In this document: in pieces, positions 31,283 through 32,283 of the stretch
Numbering within the stretch: the stretch's first letter is position 1
Layout: every line of letters begins with the position of its first letter
Assembly: GCF_005239125.1 (NCBI RefSeq)
Contig: NZ_SZYE01000023.1
Span: forward strand, 1 to 32,283
Length of the DNA: 32,283 bases
Direction of reading: 5' to 3'
Source: Cellulomonas hominis
GTDB taxonomy: Bacteria > Actinomycetota > Actinomycetes > Actinomycetales > Cellulomonadaceae
Translations under genes and position numbers: made by a program
The notes under the pieces: generated by a model
Database searches by the model: none
Seen by the model: only the letters and a program-made list of their open reading frames with translations
Told to the model about the DNA's origin: nothing

Positions 31283-32283
31283 GTGACCCGGCCCGAGACC
31301 CCGCACCCGCGCGAGCCCGCCACCGCGACGCCCCGGGCCGCCGCGCCGCACGACGGCGGGACGCACGACCGCGCGCCCCGGGACGGGGGGACGCACCTCG
31401 CCGCCGGGGTGGTCACCGCGCTCGTCGGCTTCACCAGCGCGTTCGCCGTCGTGCTCGGCGGGCTGCGGGCCGTCGGCGCCACCCCCGCCCAGGCCGCCTC
31501 CGGCCTGCTCGCGGTCACCCTCGCCATGGGCGCAGCGACCATCCTGCTCGCCTGGCGCACCCGGCTGCCGATCACCGTCGCCTGGTCGACGCCGGGTGCC
31601 GCGCTGCTCGCCACGACCGGGGCGGCGGCGGGCGGCTGGCCCGAGGCGGTGGCCGGGTTCGTGCTGTGCGGGGTGCTGCTGGCGGCGGTCGGGCTGTGGC
31701 GGCGGCTCGAGCGCTGGGTGCGGCTGATCCCGGTGGCGCTGGCGAACGCGATGCTCGCCGGCGTCCTGGTCGACCTGTGCCTGCAGCCGGTGCTCGCCGT
31801 GGCCGAGCGGCCGCTGCTCGTCGGGCCGGTCGTCCTGCTCTGGCTGGTGCTGCTGCGGCTGGCCCCGCGCTGGGCGACGCCGGCGGCGATCGGGCTCGCG
31901 GTGGCGATCGCCGTCGGGTCGGGGGTGCGTGCCCTCGACCCGGCCGACCTGCTGCCCACCCTGACCTGGACGACACCGGAGCCGTCGTGGTCGGCGGTCG
32001 TGTCGGTGGCCGTGCCGCTGTTCGTCGTGACGATGGCCTCGCAGAACGTCCCGGGCGTCGCGGTCCTCGCGGGGTTCGGCTACACCGCTCCCCTGCGGCG
32101 GATCATGCTCGTCACCGGCGCCGGGACCGTGCTCGCGGCGCCGTGGGGCGGCCACGCGATCAACCTCGCCGCGATCAGCGCGGCGCTCGCCGCCGGCCCC
32201 GAGGGCGGGCCGGACCCGCGGCGGCGCTGGCGGGCGGCCGTCGTCGCGGGCTGCGGGTACGTGGTGCTGGCGGTGGCGTCGGC
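31283..32283 (+). CDS. BenE-family benzoate/H+ symporter-like transporter (partial, runs off right edge)
   Basis: Leaderless GTG at 31283; 333 residues are visible and the frame is open at the edge. A Pro/Ala-rich head of about 38 residues leads into at least eight hydrophobic segments. The first reads AAGVVTALVGFTSAFAVVLG, followed by GLRAVGATPAQAASGLLAVT; ITVAWSTPGAALLATTGAAA is the most typical stretch. LFVVTMASQNVPGVAVLAGF and APWGGHAINLAAISAAL match the substrate-site regions of BenE proteins, which bring benzoate or similar aromatic acids in with protons. No aromatic degradation gene is next to it in the window, so the substrate is open. Confidence 0.9.
   Translation, partial: MTRPETPHPREPATATPRAAAPHDGGTHDRAPRDGGTHLAAGVVTALVGFTSAFAVVLGGLRAVGATPAQAASGLLAVTLAMGAATILLAWRTRLPITVAWSTPGAALLATTGAAAGGWPEAVAGFVLCGVLLAAVGLWRRLERWVRLIPVALANAMLAGVLVDLCLQPVLAVAERPLLVGPVVLLWLVLLRLAPRWATPAAIGLAVAIAVGSGVRALDPADLLPTLTWTTPEPSWSAVVSVAVPLFVVTMASQNVPGVAVLAGFGYTAPLRRIMLVTGAGTVLAAPWGGHAINLAAISAALAAGPEGGPDPRRRWRAAVVAGCGYVVLAVAS

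Noticed and set aside
1-32283. Mobile elements, prophage genes, defence systems or integrase sites
   Set aside because: I found no transposase, integrase, phage structural, restriction or toxin-antitoxin motifs, and no terminal inverted repeats around the tRNA genes.

Overview
The window is 32.3 kb of very GC-rich chromosomal DNA. Gene starts (many GTG), TANNNT -10 hexamers, leaderless genes, an F420-type oxidoreductase, two ClpP paralogues and the phosphomutase/DUF3090/SCO1664 gene set all point to an actinobacterium. Protein flavour (ValS type, Pls/PosA-like synthetase) suggests Micrococcales close to Cellulomonas. That placement is inference from remembered family sequences, not from a search. 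I see no insertion sequence, prophage, CRISPR array or rRNA, so this looks like core chromosome with a few accessory genes.

Layout. 1-1505 (minus) is the N-terminal adenylation half of a stand-alone Pls/PosA-like peptide synthetase cut by the left edge. valS (plus, 1686-4394) ends at a strong terminator. A three-gene polar amino-acid ABC transporter (4558-7002) and a long-chain acyl-CoA synthetase (7174-8988) follow. From 9065 to 15874 everything is on the minus strand: an eRF1/Vms1-like protein, chorismate mutase, clpX, clpP2, clpP1, tig and a DoxX-like membrane protein. This is a protein-quality-control block (Tig folding; ClpXP1P2 degradation; possibly ribosome rescue by the Vms1-like protein). 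16029-17617 is a split transketolase pair behind a MerR-type promoter. TetR and an SDR epimerase diverge around an operator (17689-19521). tRNA-Pro(TGG) and tRNA-Gly(TCC) lie at 19614-19881, followed by a small hypothetical and a BaiN/HI0933-like flavoprotein (minus).

21661-24306 holds histidine phosphatase, DUF3090, an inserted DUF7144 membrane protein and an SCO1664-like kinase-fold protein; a tyrosine phosphatase and an alpha/beta hydrolase are on the opposite strand. cysK-cysE (26627-28281) make cysteine. They are preceded by a roughly 270-nt leader with a 31-codon ORF ending Cys-Arg-Cys-Leu and a perfect hairpin that begins in its stop codon, a candidate cysteine attenuator. mgsA (minus), a class E sortase with a coupled 53-residue membrane protein, an Rv3520c-like LLM oxidoreductase and the start of a BenE-family transporter finish the window.

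The most interesting signals are regulatory: the cysK leader, the MerR-type 19-bp-spacer promoter of the transketolase pair, the ClgR-like box upstream of clpP1, the 28-bp palindrome at the DoxX gene, and a repeated leaderless-promoter design (TANNNT, 6-7 nt, start codon).
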